Source: Bryobacterales bacterium (GTDB taxonomy: Bacteria; Acidobacteriota; Terriglobia; Bryobacterales; Bryobacteraceae). Taken from it: DNA of 41,309 nt. The notes below the pieces were generated by a model, which saw only the letters and a program-made list of their open reading frames with translations, searched no databases and was not told the origin of the DNA. Where the stretch lies: the NCBI GenBank assembly GCA_003142185.1, contig PLOR01000109.1:85000-126308 (forward strand). The letters are read 5' to 3'. Positions 34,020 to 41,309 of this stretch are shown piece by piece. The first letter of the stretch is position 1. Each line of letters starts with the position of its first letter. The position numbers were made by a program, and so were the translations under genes.

Positions 34020-35279
34020 TCAATTCCGCGCGGCGCCGAGCTTGGGAGCGATCTCGTCGCGGGTGACTTCTTCCTGCCGGCCGGTGGCCATTTCCTTCAG
34101 CGCGTAACGCCCGGCGTTGATTTCGTTATCGCCCACGATCAGGGTGAAGCGGGCGCCCAGTTTGTTGGCCAGCTCGAGGATGCGCTTGAGCTTGCCCTCG
34201 GCGATTTCCACGGACGCGCCGCCTCGCCGCAAATCGCGCGCCAGCAGCGCGGCGTGGCGCAACGCCGGCTCGCCGAGCGGGGCGATGCACAGATCGAGCG
34301 CACTCGATTCCCGGGCCGCCACGCTCATCACCAGCCGGTCTTCGCCGATGGAGAAGCCGATGCCGGGCGAGTGCACCTTCGAGCCGAGCGATTCGGCGAG
34401 GCCGTCATAGCGTCCGCCGCCCAGCACGGAATTTTGCGCGCCCAATCCGCCGTGCACCACTTCGAAAGTGGTCCGCATGTAGTAATCCAGGCCGCGTACC
34501 ATGCGCGGGCGGACGGTGTACTCGAGGCCCCGGTCGTCCAGATGACGCTTCACCGCATCGAAATGCGTGCGGCAGGCGTCGCACAGGTGGTCGAGAATAT
34601 TGGGCAGCTTGTCTATGATGGGCTGGTCGGCTTCTACTTTGCAATCGAGCACGCGCAGTGGATTGGTCACGGCGCGGCGCTGGCAATCGCCGCACAGGCT
34701 CGCCGCCACCGGCTCAAGCGCGGTGCGCAGCTTCTCGACGTACTGCGGGCGGCAATTGTGGTCGCCCACCGAGTTGATCAGCAACTCGAACCCGGTGAGC
34801 CCGGCGCGCCCGAGGATCTCGATCACCATTTCGATCACTTCCGCGTCCACCGCGGGAGATTCCGAGCCGATGGCTTCGGCGCCGATTTGATAGAACTGCC
34901 GGTAGCGGCCCGCCTGCGGACGCTCGCGACGGAACATGGGGCCGATGTAGTAGAGCTTCTGCACGCCCGGCCGCTGATCGAGCCGGTGCTCGATATAGGC
35001 GCGAATCACCGAAGCTGTGTTTTCCGGGCGCAGCGTCAGCGAAGATCCGTCGCGGTCGTCGAAGGTGTACATCTCCTTGTTGACGATATCGGTGTCGGCG
35101 CCCACGCCGCGCGCGAACAACTGCGTCTCTTCGAGGATGGGGGTGCGGATCTCGCCATAGTTGTAAGCGCGGAACACGGCCCTGGCCTCGCGCTCCACGG
35201 CATTCCAGTTTTCCGTGAATGGGGGCAGTAAGTCCCTGGTTCCTTTGACGGCTTTAATCAAGGTAGTTGGAAAAACCAT
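34020..35279 (-). CDS. hisS: Histidyl-tRNA synthetase
   Basis: This is a 419-residue class II synthetase. Motif 1 appears near the start (KGTRDLLPP), motif 2 [17 protein letters not shown] and the histidine-A motif [15 protein letters not shown], plus GGRYDGL and [11 protein letters not shown]. The C-terminal anticodon-binding domain is complete. It is followed by aspS eight bases on, an order common in many bacteria, so the two are co-transcribed. It starts at ATG 35279, 55 bases from the divergent dehydrogenase. Confidence 0.97.
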   Translation of the reverse strand: MVFPTTLIKAVKGTRDLLPPFTENWNAVEREARAVFRAYNYGEIRTPILEETQLFARGVGADTDIVNKEMYTFDDRDGSSLTLRPENTASVIRAYIEHRLDQRPGVQKLYYIGPMFRRERPQAGRYRQFYQIGAEAIGSESPAVDAEVIEMVIEILGRAGLTGFELLINSVGDHNCRPQYVEKLRTALEPVAASLCGDCQRRAVTNPLRVLDCKVEADQPIIDKLPNILDHLCDACRTHFDAVKRHLDDRGLEYTVRPRMVRGLDYYMRTTFEVVHGGLGAQNSVLGGGRYDGLAESLGSKVHSPGIGFSIGEDRLVMSVAARESSALDLCIAPLGEPALRHAALLARDLRRGGASVEIAEGKLKRILELANKLGARFTLIVGDNEINAGRYALKEMATGRQEEVTRDEIAPKLGAARN

Positions 35280-35334
35280 GCTAACATGGCGCGGCGCGTG
35301 CGCCGAATGCGACTCATGTGATAGCTTGCTTCAC

Positions 35335-36306
35335 ATGGGCGATCTTACGGTGCTGGTTTTGGCGAATCCCACGGAGCCACAGCTTGCCATGCTGGAACAA
35401 CTGCCGGCGGAAACCAATATCGCGGTGGGCGAACAGGTGGAATCGTTCGAGCGGGCGGCCGGTGACGCAGACGTCATCTTCAATTGGTCGGGCAGCCGGG
35501 ACCTGCTGCGCGAAGTTTTTCGGATGTGCCCGCGTGTGCGCTGGGTTCACACGCGCTGGGCCGGCCTGGATGGGCTGCTGTTTCCGGAGCTGGTGGAGAG
35601 CGCGGCGGCGCTCACCAACGCCACGGGCGTGTTCAGCGAATCGCTGGGAGAGTTCGCATTGGCGGGCATTTTATTCTTCGCTAAGGACCTGGGCCGCATG
35701 ATCCGCAACCAGGCCGCGGGAAAGTGGGAGCAGTTCGACATCGTCGAAATTACCGGCCAGACGTTGGGCATTATCGGCTACGGCGATATCGGCCACCAGG
35801 TGGCGGCGCGCGCGCGAGCGATGGGGATGCGGGTGGTCGCGGTGAAGCGTCATGCGCTTCCGGCCGGCGCCGCGGATGCTTGCGCCGAGCGAATCTACAC
35901 GCCGGAGCGCACCGCCGAGATGATCGCGATTTCGGATTACATCTTGGTGGCGGCGCCGCTCACGGCGGAAACGCGCGGGCTGATCGGCGAGCGGGAGTTC
36001 GCAGCGATGAAGGCAACCGCGGTAGTGATCAACCTCGGGCGCGGGCCGGTGATCGACGAAGCCGCCATGGTGCGCGCGCTCGACCGACGCCAGATTCGCG
36101 GCGCGGTGCTGGATGTGTTCGATACCGAACCGCTGCCGGAGGGTCACCCGTTCTACCGCCTGGACAACGTGCTGGTTTCGCCGCACACGGCCGACCACAC
36201 CGCGGACTGGCTGGAGCGGGCCATGCAACTCTTCCTCGACAATTTCGAGCGCTTCCGGAAAGGCCAGCCGCTCGACAATTTAGTAGACAAGAAATTGGGT
36301 TACTAA
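35335..36306 (+). CDS. D-2-hydroxyacid dehydrogenase
   Basis: This is a 323-residue NAD-dependent 2-hydroxyacid dehydrogenase. The dinucleotide motif is GIIGYGDIGHQVA (about residues 145-157). Catalytic Arg is in NLGRGPVIDE, Glu in DVFDTEPLPEGHPF, and the general acid His in SPHTADHT. An N-terminal half of about 110 residues carries the substrate-binding flavodoxin-like part. It is cytoplasmic and reduces 2-keto acids to D-hydroxyacids or the reverse; substrate is unknown. ATG at 35335 fits family starts; upstream codons to 35215 overlap hisS. It is followed by pcrA after 32 bases. Confidence 0.9.
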   Translation: MGDLTVLVLANPTEPQLAMLEQLPAETNIAVGEQVESFERAAGDADVIFNWSGSRDLLREVFRMCPRVRWVHTRWAGLDGLLFPELVESAAALTNATGVFSESLGEFALAGILFFAKDLGRMIRNQAAGKWEQFDIVEITGQTLGIIGYGDIGHQVAARARAMGMRVVAVKRHALPAGAADACAERIYTPERTAEMIAISDYILVAAPLTAETRGLIGEREFAAMKATAVVINLGRGPVIDEAAMVRALDRRQIRGAVLDVFDTEPLPEGHPFYRLDNVLVSPHTADHTADWLERAMQLFLDNFERFRKGQPLDNLVDKKLGY

Positions 36307-36338
36307 GCGCGGCATGATAAAATAGGCCAGTCCCACCG

Positions 36339-38678
36339 ATGGATTATCTCAAAGGGCTCAACGCGCAGCAGCGTGAGGCGGTGAGTTGTACGGAAGGGCC
36401 GCTGTTGATCCTCGCGGGGGCGGGAAGCGGCAAGACGCGGGTTATCACGCACCGCATCGCGCATATCATCGTTTCCCGGCATGTGCCGCCGTCCGCCATC
36501 CTGGCCGTAACTTTCACTAACAAAGCGGCCGGCGAGATGCGCGAACGGGTTGCGGCGCTGCTGGCGGACACACGGCTCGATTCCGCGCCGCGCGTATCCA
36601 CGTTTCATTCCTTCTGCGTGCGGCTGCTGCGCAGCGACGGCGAACCGCTGGCGCGCATCCGGCCCGGTTTCACGCGCCGGTTCAGCATTTACGACGACGA
36701 CGACCAATTGGCGATCGTCAAATCGGCTTACCGTTCGCTGGGGCTGGTCGAGAAGGATTTCATGCAATACCGCTCCGCGCTGGCGGGTATCAGCCACGCG
36801 AAGAATACCAATCAGAACGCGGCCGATCTTTATAAGCAGTCGGTGAACAAACAGACCGAGGCGCTGGCGGCGGTATTCGAGGACTACGAAAAGACGCTGC
36901 GCAATTCCAACGCCCTGGATTTCGACGACCTGCTGCTGGAGGCGGTGCGTCTGCTGAAGCACGACGACGCCACTCGCCAGACCTGGAACCGTCGCCTGAG
37001 CCACATGATGGTGGACGAATACCAGGACACTAATCGGAGCCAGTACGAACTGATGCGCCTGCTGACCGAAGAGCAGCGCAACGTATGCGTGGTGGGCGAC
37101 GAAGACCAGTCCATCTATAGCTGGCGGGGAGCGGACATCCGCAACATTCTCGATTTCGAGCGCGACTATCCCAACGCGCGGGTGATCCGGCTGGAACAGA
37201 ATTACCGGTCGACGAAGAACATCCTGGCGGCGGCTTCCAGGGTGGTGGAGAACAACAAGGAGCGCAAAGGCAAGAAGTTGTGGACGGACGCGGCGGCCGG
37301 CGACCTGTTGGGCCTGTACGCGGGGTTCGACTCGGAGAACGAGGCCCTGTTCGTGGCCGATACGATCGAAAAGCACCTGGCGGCCAACCCCGACGACCGC
37401 GTCGCCGTGCTCTACCGCACTAATTTCCAATCGCGGCAGCTTGAGGAAGCGCTGCGGCGTTACGGGCGCGCTTACAAGGTGGTCGGCGGTTTCAGCTTTT
37501 ACCAGCGCGCGGAAATCCGCGATATGGTGGCGTACCTGCGGCTGGCAATGTCCTCGACCGATTCCACCAGCCTGCTGCGCATCGTCAACACTCCGGCGCG
37601 GGGGATTGGCCGAACCACGGTAGAACAGATCGAGCGCCACGCACGCGAGCTCGGGCTGAGCCTCTGGGACGCCGTCCAGGGAGTGGTGGACGACCGCGGG
37701 CTTTCCACCCGTTCCCAGTCCTCGCTGGTGCTGTTCCGCAACCTGATGCAGGATATTTCGCTGGTGGCCAGCGCGTCCCCGCTGCCGGAGGTGATCCGCT
37801 TCGTGCTGGAACGCACCGGCTACCGCAAAATGCTGGAGCAGGAGCGGACACCCGATTCCGAAGCGCGCCTGGAGAACCTGGACGAACTGATCACCGCCGC
37901 CGCCGAAGCCGAATCGCGCGGCGAATCGCTGTCCGATTTCCTGGATCACGCCGCCCTGGTGGCGGAAGTTGACACATACGACGAAAGCGCGCCGGTCACG
38001 CTGATGACGCTGCACAACGCCAAGGGGCTGGAATTCCCGATGGTGTTCCTGACCGGCATGGAGCTGGGCCTGTTTCCGCATAGCCGGTCGATGAATTCCG
38101 AACAGGCGCTCGAAGAGGAGCGGCGGCTCTGCTACGTGGGAATGACGCGGGCTCGGCGCCGGCTGATTCTGACGTGGGCCAAGTACCGGCGGCGGTATGG
38201 AGGCGGTGAACAGGAGCGCTCAACCCCTTCCTGGTTCTTGAGCGAAATTCCCGAGGAATTGCTGGTGAATCTGGGACCGCAGGACGAGGCGGGCGAAGTG
38301 GACCCGAGCGCCGAGCGCTTCGACGCGCGGCACACCCCGCGGCGCAGCACATTCACCGGCCCGACGTTCAACTCGGTGTCCAACGTGGCGCAATTCTTCG
38401 AGCAGCGCGGCATACCTTTCGGCGCGGCGAAGACGCCGGGGCCGGTGGCTCCGCCGCAGCCGCGGCCGCCGGTGCCCTCGAAACCGCTGGCCGCCGCGCC
38501 GCCGCCGGTTCGCCGAGGGGCTCGCGCGGGCATGGTGGTCGAGCATCCCAAGTACGGCACCGGCACCGTGGTGCGCCGCGAAGGCGACGGCGACAATGCT
38601 AAGATCACAGTTAATTTCCCTCGCTACGGCTTAAAAAAACTGGTGGAAAAGTACGCGGGATTGAAAAGGAACGGATGA
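36339..38678 (+). CDS. pcrA: UvrD/PcrA superfamily 1 helicase
   Basis: This is a 779-residue 3'-5' DNA helicase for repair and for clearing recombination proteins. Motif Q is LNAQQREAV, motif I A26-GAGSGKT33, motif II VDEYQDT (about 224), motif III GDEDQSIYSWRGAD, motif IV QNYRST, motif V TLHNAKGLEFPMVFLTG, motif VI YVGMTRARRRL. A disordered Pro-rich linker (about 700-735) ends in the C-terminal Tudor-like domain (AGMVVEHPKYGTGTVV...), which binds RNA polymerase in PcrA. ATG at 36339. The stop overlaps the small basic gene by ATGA. A TAAAAT (36318-36323) may be its -10. Confidence 0.96.
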   Translation: MDYLKGLNAQQREAVSCTEGPLLILAGAGSGKTRVITHRIAHIIVSRHVPPSAILAVTFTNKAAGEMRERVAALLADTRLDSAPRVSTFHSFCVRLLRSDGEPLARIRPGFTRRFSIYDDDDQLAIVKSAYRSLGLVEKDFMQYRSALAGISHAKNTNQNAADLYKQSVNKQTEALAAVFEDYEKTLRNSNALDFDDLLLEAVRLLKHDDATRQTWNRRLSHMMVDEYQDTNRSQYELMRLLTEEQRNVCVVGDEDQSIYSWRGADIRNILDFERDYPNARVIRLEQNYRSTKNILAAASRVVENNKERKGKKLWTDAAAGDLLGLYAGFDSENEALFVADTIEKHLAANPDDRVAVLYRTNFQSRQLEEALRRYGRAYKVVGGFSFYQRAEIRDMVAYLRLAMSSTDSTSLLRIVNTPARGIGRTTVEQIERHARELGLSLWDAVQGVVDDRGLSTRSQSSLVLFRNLMQDISLVASASPLPEVIRFVLERTGYRKMLEQERTPDSEARLENLDELITAAAEAESRGESLSDFLDHAALVAEVDTYDESAPVTLMTLHNAKGLEFPMVFLTGMELGLFPHSRSMNSEQALEEERRLCYVGMTRARRRLILTWAKYRRRYGGGEQERSTPSWFLSEIPEELLVNLGPQDEAGEVDPSAERFDARHTPRRSTFTGPTFNSVSNVAQFFEQRGIPFGAAKTPGPVAPPQPRPPVPSKPLAAAPPPVRRGARAGMVVEHPKYGTGTVVRREGDGDNAKITVNFPRYGLKKLVEKYAGLKRNG

Positions 38679-38833
38679 ATACCACGAAGGTAACCGACAA
38701 GCTGGAACGGAAGAAGATAAAGCGGACGGCCCGCAAGAAGGCGGCTCCCAAGGCCAAACGCGCCTCCGGCGTGGCGCGCGGGTCGCTCAAGAAGAGGATC
38801 CGCCGGCAGGTGCAGGGCCAGCGCAAGCGTTAG
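38675..38833 (+). CDS. Very basic 52-residue microprotein coupled to PcrA
   Basis: A 52-residue open frame starts with ATG in the ATGA overlap with the pcrA stop. AAAGGA lies about five bases upstream. It has 22 Lys/Arg against 2 acidic residues and resembles a histone-tail or small ribosomal-protein-like sequence (KLERKKIKRTARKKAAPKA, then KKRIRRQVQGQRKR). It is predicted to be disordered and to bind nucleic acid. No family is recognised. The overlap, ribosome-binding site and even codon use support expression. It could assist PcrA or bind DNA or ribosomes; none of this is demonstrated by sequence. Confidence 0.72.
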   Translation: MNTTKVTDKLERKKIKRTARKKAAPKAKRASGVARGSLKKRIRRQVQGQRKR

Positions 38834-38850
38834 CCCGATTGCTCATCGGG
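38834..38850 (+). terminator. Hairpin after the microprotein gene
   Basis: CCCGAT, loop TGCTC, ATCGGG directly after the TAG. A T run is missing, so it may only stabilise the message end. Confidence 0.3.
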
Positions 38851-38960
38851 CGGACGCGCGCGGTTGGAAGAAGCCGGCATCGTCCGCCTGGGTCCGCCCG
38901 GCAAGGCGGTTAGATCGAAAACATCGGTTCGTCCACTGCCCAAGGCCGGGAGATCCTCGA

Positions 38961-40454
38961 GTGAGCCTTTTTCGAACCAAGAGCATCGATGCATTGATCG
39001 CGGCGTCGGAAGCCCCGAATCAACGGCTGCGCCGCACGTTGGGCCCATGGAGTTTGACCGCGCTGGGCATTGGCGCGGTGATCGGCTCCGGCATCTTCAC
39101 GCTCACCGGCACGGCGGCCGCCGGCAAAGTGATCCCCATCAAATCGATCCTCGAGGCGACGGTGATCGACCTGGTCCTCCACGGCTCGCACGCCGGATCG
39201 CAGTTGGGGCGTCCCGGCGCCGGTCCGGCCATCACGCTGTCGTTCCTGCTGGTCGCGATCGCCTGCCTTTTCGCCGGCCTGTGCTACGCGGAGCTGGCGT
39301 CGATGATACCTATCGCCGGCAGCGCCTACACCTACTCTTACGCCATCCTGGGTGAAATCGTGGCCTGGGTTATCGGCTGGGATCTGATTCTCGAGTATGC
39401 CGTCTCGAACATGTCGGTGGCGGTGGGGTTTTCCGCGTACCTGCAGGACTTGTTTCAGAATTTATTCGGCTTTCAATTACCGTCGCGGTGGGCCTTTCCG
39501 CCGTTTCCCGCGGCCGGCGGACCGGCGGGCTGGTTCAACGTTCCCGCGTTGCTGATCACCATGCTGGTGACCGTGGTGCTGGTGCGCGGCGTGCGCGAAA
39601 GCGCCGGAACCAACACCGTCATGGTGGCGATCAAGATAGCCGCCATTCTGATTTTCTGCATTGGCGCGGCGGGCGCCATCAAACCCGGCAACTGGCACCC
39701 GTTCGCGCCGCACGGCTTCCCCGGCATTCTCACCGGCGCATCCATCGTCTTCTTCACCTACATCGGTTTCGATTCGGTCTCCACGGCGGCCGAGGAATGC
39801 AAGCGCCCGCAGCGCGACCTGCCCATCGGCATCATCGCCACGCTGATCGTCTGCACTATTCTTTACGCGTCGGTGTCGCTGGTGCTGACGGGCATTGCCC
39901 ACTATCAGACGCTGAACACGGATTCGCCGGTGGCCGACGCGCTGAAGGCGCTGGGCTACAACCGTCTGCGCCTCATCGTCACCGCCGGCGCCCTGATGGG
40001 CATGTTGTCTTCGCTGCTGGTGTATCAGTATGGGCAGGCGCGCATCTGGTTTGCGATGTCGCGCGACCGCCTGCTGCCGGGCCTGTTTTCGAGGGTGCAC
40101 AAGAAGTTCCAGACGCCGCACGTGAGCACCTGGATCGCCGGCTTTTTCGTGGGCATTCCAGCCGGCATCTGGGACATCGACACCTTCGCCGAGCTATCGA
40201 ACATTGGCACGCTGTTCGCGTTCGTGCTGGTATCGCTCGGGGTGATCGTCCTGCGCAAGAAGCAGCCGGAAAGGCCGCGCTCGTTCCGCGTGCCGTTCGT
40301 GCCGCTGTTCCCGATCATTTCGATCGTCTGCTGCCTGGTGCTGATGATGGGCCTGCCGCTGAAGACGTGGCTGCGGTTTTTTGTCTGGCTGGCGATTGGT
40401 CTGGCGATTTACTTCCCCTTCGGGCGGAAGCGCAGCACGCTGGCGGAACAGTAA
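38961..40454 (+). CDS. APC-family cationic amino-acid permease
   Basis: This is a 497-residue inner-membrane transporter with 12-14 helices. The first conserved helix is ALGIGAVIGSGIFTLTG (about 34-50), and the helix 2-3 region has CLFAGLCYAELASMIPIAGSAYTYSY, typical of CAT-type APC proteins. Helix 6 carries VFFTYIGFDSVSTAAEE. A stretch of about 30 residues (about 55-85, Lys/His/Gly containing) is inserted between helices 1 and 2. It probably takes up cationic or other amino acids with protons. The start is GTG at 38961 (GGGAG about 11 bases upstream). It stands alone. No operon partners are evident. Confidence 0.92.
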   Translation: MSLFRTKSIDALIAASEAPNQRLRRTLGPWSLTALGIGAVIGSGIFTLTGTAAAGKVIPIKSILEATVIDLVLHGSHAGSQLGRPGAGPAITLSFLLVAIACLFAGLCYAELASMIPIAGSAYTYSYAILGEIVAWVIGWDLILEYAVSNMSVAVGFSAYLQDLFQNLFGFQLPSRWAFPPFPAAGGPAGWFNVPALLITMLVTVVLVRGVRESAGTNTVMVAIKIAAILIFCIGAAGAIKPGNWHPFAPHGFPGILTGASIVFFTYIGFDSVSTAAEECKRPQRDLPIGIIATLIVCTILYASVSLVLTGIAHYQTLNTDSPVADALKALGYNRLRLIVTAGALMGMLSSLLVYQYGQARIWFAMSRDRLLPGLFSRVHKKFQTPHVSTWIAGFFVGIPAGIWDIDTFAELSNIGTLFAFVLVSLGVIVLRKKQPERPRSFRVPFVPLFPIISIVCCLVLMMGLPLKTWLRFFVWLAIGLAIYFPFGRKRSTLAEQ

Positions 40455-40494
40455 GGGGCGATAGAATCATCAGTCTGTTCCAGGCTACAATCGG

Positions 40495-40530
40495 TGTATA
40501 GGTGTTTATCTGCCTAGCTGTATAGGTGTT
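40495..40530 (+). promoter_or_regulatory. Direct-repeat operator of the toxin-antitoxin operon
   Basis: TGTATAGGTGTT occurs at 40495-40506 and 40519-40530, separated by 12 bases, ending two bases before the antitoxin ATG. Tandem sites 24 bases apart fit cooperative binding by two RHH dimers. TACAAT (40486-40491) could be the -10, placing the repeats over the RNA start. Confidence 0.7.
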
Positions 40531-40532
40531 AA

Positions 40533-40793
40533 ATGGAAGAAGCCGTTCGCTGGAACATCAAGGTATCGAGAGGTACCGACCTGACTCTGCGCACCTTTCT
40601 GGGCGCCCAGGGAGCCAAGAAAGGCGACCTCTCAAAATTCATCGAGGAGGCCGTCCGCTGGCACGTGTTTCATCGCACCGTGCAGGACATCCGGGAGCGC
40701 AATGCGGATACCGACCCGGATGAGTTGCAGCGCATCATCGACGAAACCGTGAGCGAGGTCCGCGCTGAACGCCATGCCAAAGGGAATCGCTGA
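40533..40793 (+). CDS. RHH-type antitoxin
   Basis: This is an 86-residue antitoxin. The N-terminal half has the ribbon-helix-helix pattern (strand RWNIKVSRG, helices LTLRTFLGAQG and LSKFIEEAVRWHV), and the C-terminal half is a charged helix likely to wrap the toxin. EEAVRW occurs twice (residues 2-7 and 38-43), so the start may have been extended by a copied segment. It is followed nine bases later by the PIN toxin. RHH antitoxins bind their own operator, here the repeats upstream. It should neutralise the toxin and repress the operon. Confidence 0.82.
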   Translation: MEEAVRWNIKVSRGTDLTLRTFLGAQGAKKGDLSKFIEEAVRWHVFHRTVQDIRERNADTDPDELQRIIDETVSEVRAERHAKGNR

Positions 40794-40802
40794 CAAAGCC
40801 TG

Positions 40803-41213
40803 ATGCGCGTGGTGCTCGATACCAACATCCTGATTTCCGCCCTCATGATTCGACTGGGAAGCCCGGCCGCCATCTATCGCGCCTGGCAGGAGGGACGATT
40901 CACCCTCCTGACCTGCGCCGAGCATCTCGACGAACTGCGCGCCACGCTGCGCAAGCCCGCGATCGCCGAGCGCATCAAACCCTATAAAGCCGGCGCCCTG
41001 GTGAACGAAATGAAAAAGCTTGCCGAGAGCGTGGACGCATTGCCGCGCGTCCGCCGCTCTCCCGATCCCACCGACGATTTTCTGTTGGCCTTGTCCGAAG
41101 CGGGCGGGGCCGATTATCTGGTGACGGGCGACAAAAGCGGGCTGCTGAAGCTCGAACACCACAAAGAAACGCGGATCGTTTCCGCGCGCGCATTCGCGGC
41201 GTTGTTCGGGTGA
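40803..41213 (+). CDS. PIN-domain toxin (putative ribonuclease)
   Basis: This is a 136-residue PIN-domain protein of the COG1569 type, by recall. The acidic metal-binding residues are visible: D6 (VVLDTNILISA), E (AEHLDEL, about 40-44), D in PTDDFLLAL (about 97) and D in LVTGD near 113. Such toxins cut RNA when the antitoxin is lost. ATG at 40803 is at the start of the family consensus. The gene lies nine bases after the antitoxin. RNA target unknown. Confidence 0.88.
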   Translation: MRVVLDTNILISALMIRLGSPAAIYRAWQEGRFTLLTCAEHLDELRATLRKPAIAERIKPYKAGALVNEMKKLAESVDALPRVRRSPDPTDDFLLALSEAGGADYLVTGDKSGLLKLEHHKETRIVSARAFAALFG

Positions 41214-41215
41214 GC

Positions 41216-41240
41216 ATCACGCAGTTCTGAACAGCGTGAT
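41216..41240 (+). terminator. Possible terminator of the TA operon
   Basis: ATCACGC, 11-base loop, GCGTGAT, followed by TTATT. The stem is 7 bp; the loop contains GTTCTGAAC, which can pair further. A short T-rich tail is present. It lies 3 bases past the toxin stop. Confidence 0.45.
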
Positions 41241-41274
41241 TTATTGCCCGGCTGGCTCGTTACCGCTCAGGAGG

Positions 41275-41309
41275 ATGGATCAAGGGGATGTCGTTAACAA
41301 GTCAAGTTG
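41275..41309 (+). CDS. Start of a possible gene, cut by window edge
   Basis: An open frame begins ATGGATCAAGGG and runs to the edge without stop. AGGAGG (41269-41274) touches this ATG, so the in-frame-shifted ATG at 41288 is an equal candidate. Only a dozen codons are visible; nothing can be said of the product. Confidence 0.25.
   Translation, partial: MDQGDVVNKSS

Noticed and set aside
32413-34107. Plus-strand open frame of about 564 codons
   Set aside because: It is an antisense shadow of aspS in GC-rich DNA and has no recognisable domain.
36303-38081. Minus-strand open frame of about 590 codons
   Set aside because: It is a shadow of pcrA, whose helicase motifs are complete on the plus strand.

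Overview
The window is a GC-rich bacterial chromosome segment. Its 16S sequence, the hydrolase-rich secreted proteins and the hairpin-dense spacers fit an acidobacterium of the Solibacter/Bryobacter type; this placement is inference from recall, not a search. No phage, integron, CRISPR array or complete insertion sequence was seen.

Region 1 (1-5724) is a ribosomal RNA operon on the minus strand: leader, 16S, tRNA-Ala(TGC), tRNA-Ile(GAT), 23S. Its RNA-processing layout is readable. Long complementary arms flank both 16S and 23S, and an identical 12-base boxA-like antitermination motif sits before each stem. 5S is not in the window. The two tRNAs are in the order Ala-Ile, the reverse of the familiar Ile-Ala.

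Region 2 (5725-12656) has a secreted protein of unknown function coupled to a YqiA-like esterase, a TrmB-type regulator, a secreted serine hydrolase of the beta-lactamase fold, an orphan NarL/LuxR response regulator and a radical SAM plus glycosyltransferase pair. A 159-bp MITE-like element lies directly after the response regulator and supplies its stop codon.

Region 3 (12767-20590) is a tripartite efflux operon: TetR regulator with its own operator, TolC-like outer-membrane factor, HlyD-like periplasmic adaptor, an unrelated orphan gene, two ABC ATPases and two ABC-2 permeases. This is the YbhFSR/YhiI layout with the ATPase pair on separate genes. The operon ends in two hairpin terminators.

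Region 4 (20663-24782, minus strand) carries alanine racemase, a retropepsin-like protein with a small DUF5678-like partner, a Tat-exported Mn-type superoxide dismutase, and the trxB-ridA pair. The spacers contain REP-like palindromes.

Region 5 (24783-32230) has a 554-bp spacer with palindromes, a secreted S53 (kumamolisin-type) protease, tryptophanase, a short ModB-like permease with a ModC-like ATPase whose signature, Walker B glutamate and H-loop are all eroded, and a secreted TPR protein.

Region 6 (32233-41309) is housekeeping: hisS-aspS (AspRS looks non-discriminating), a D-2-hydroxyacid dehydrogenase, the PcrA/UvrD helicase with a translationally coupled 52-residue very basic protein, a cationic amino-acid permease, and a PIN-toxin/RHH-antitoxin pair behind two direct-repeat operators.

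The strongest candidates for something undescribed are the degenerate ModBC-like pair beside tryptophanase, the PcrA-coupled basic microprotein, the MITE that ends a regulator gene, and the orphan gene inside the efflux operon. All positions and repeats were read by eye.
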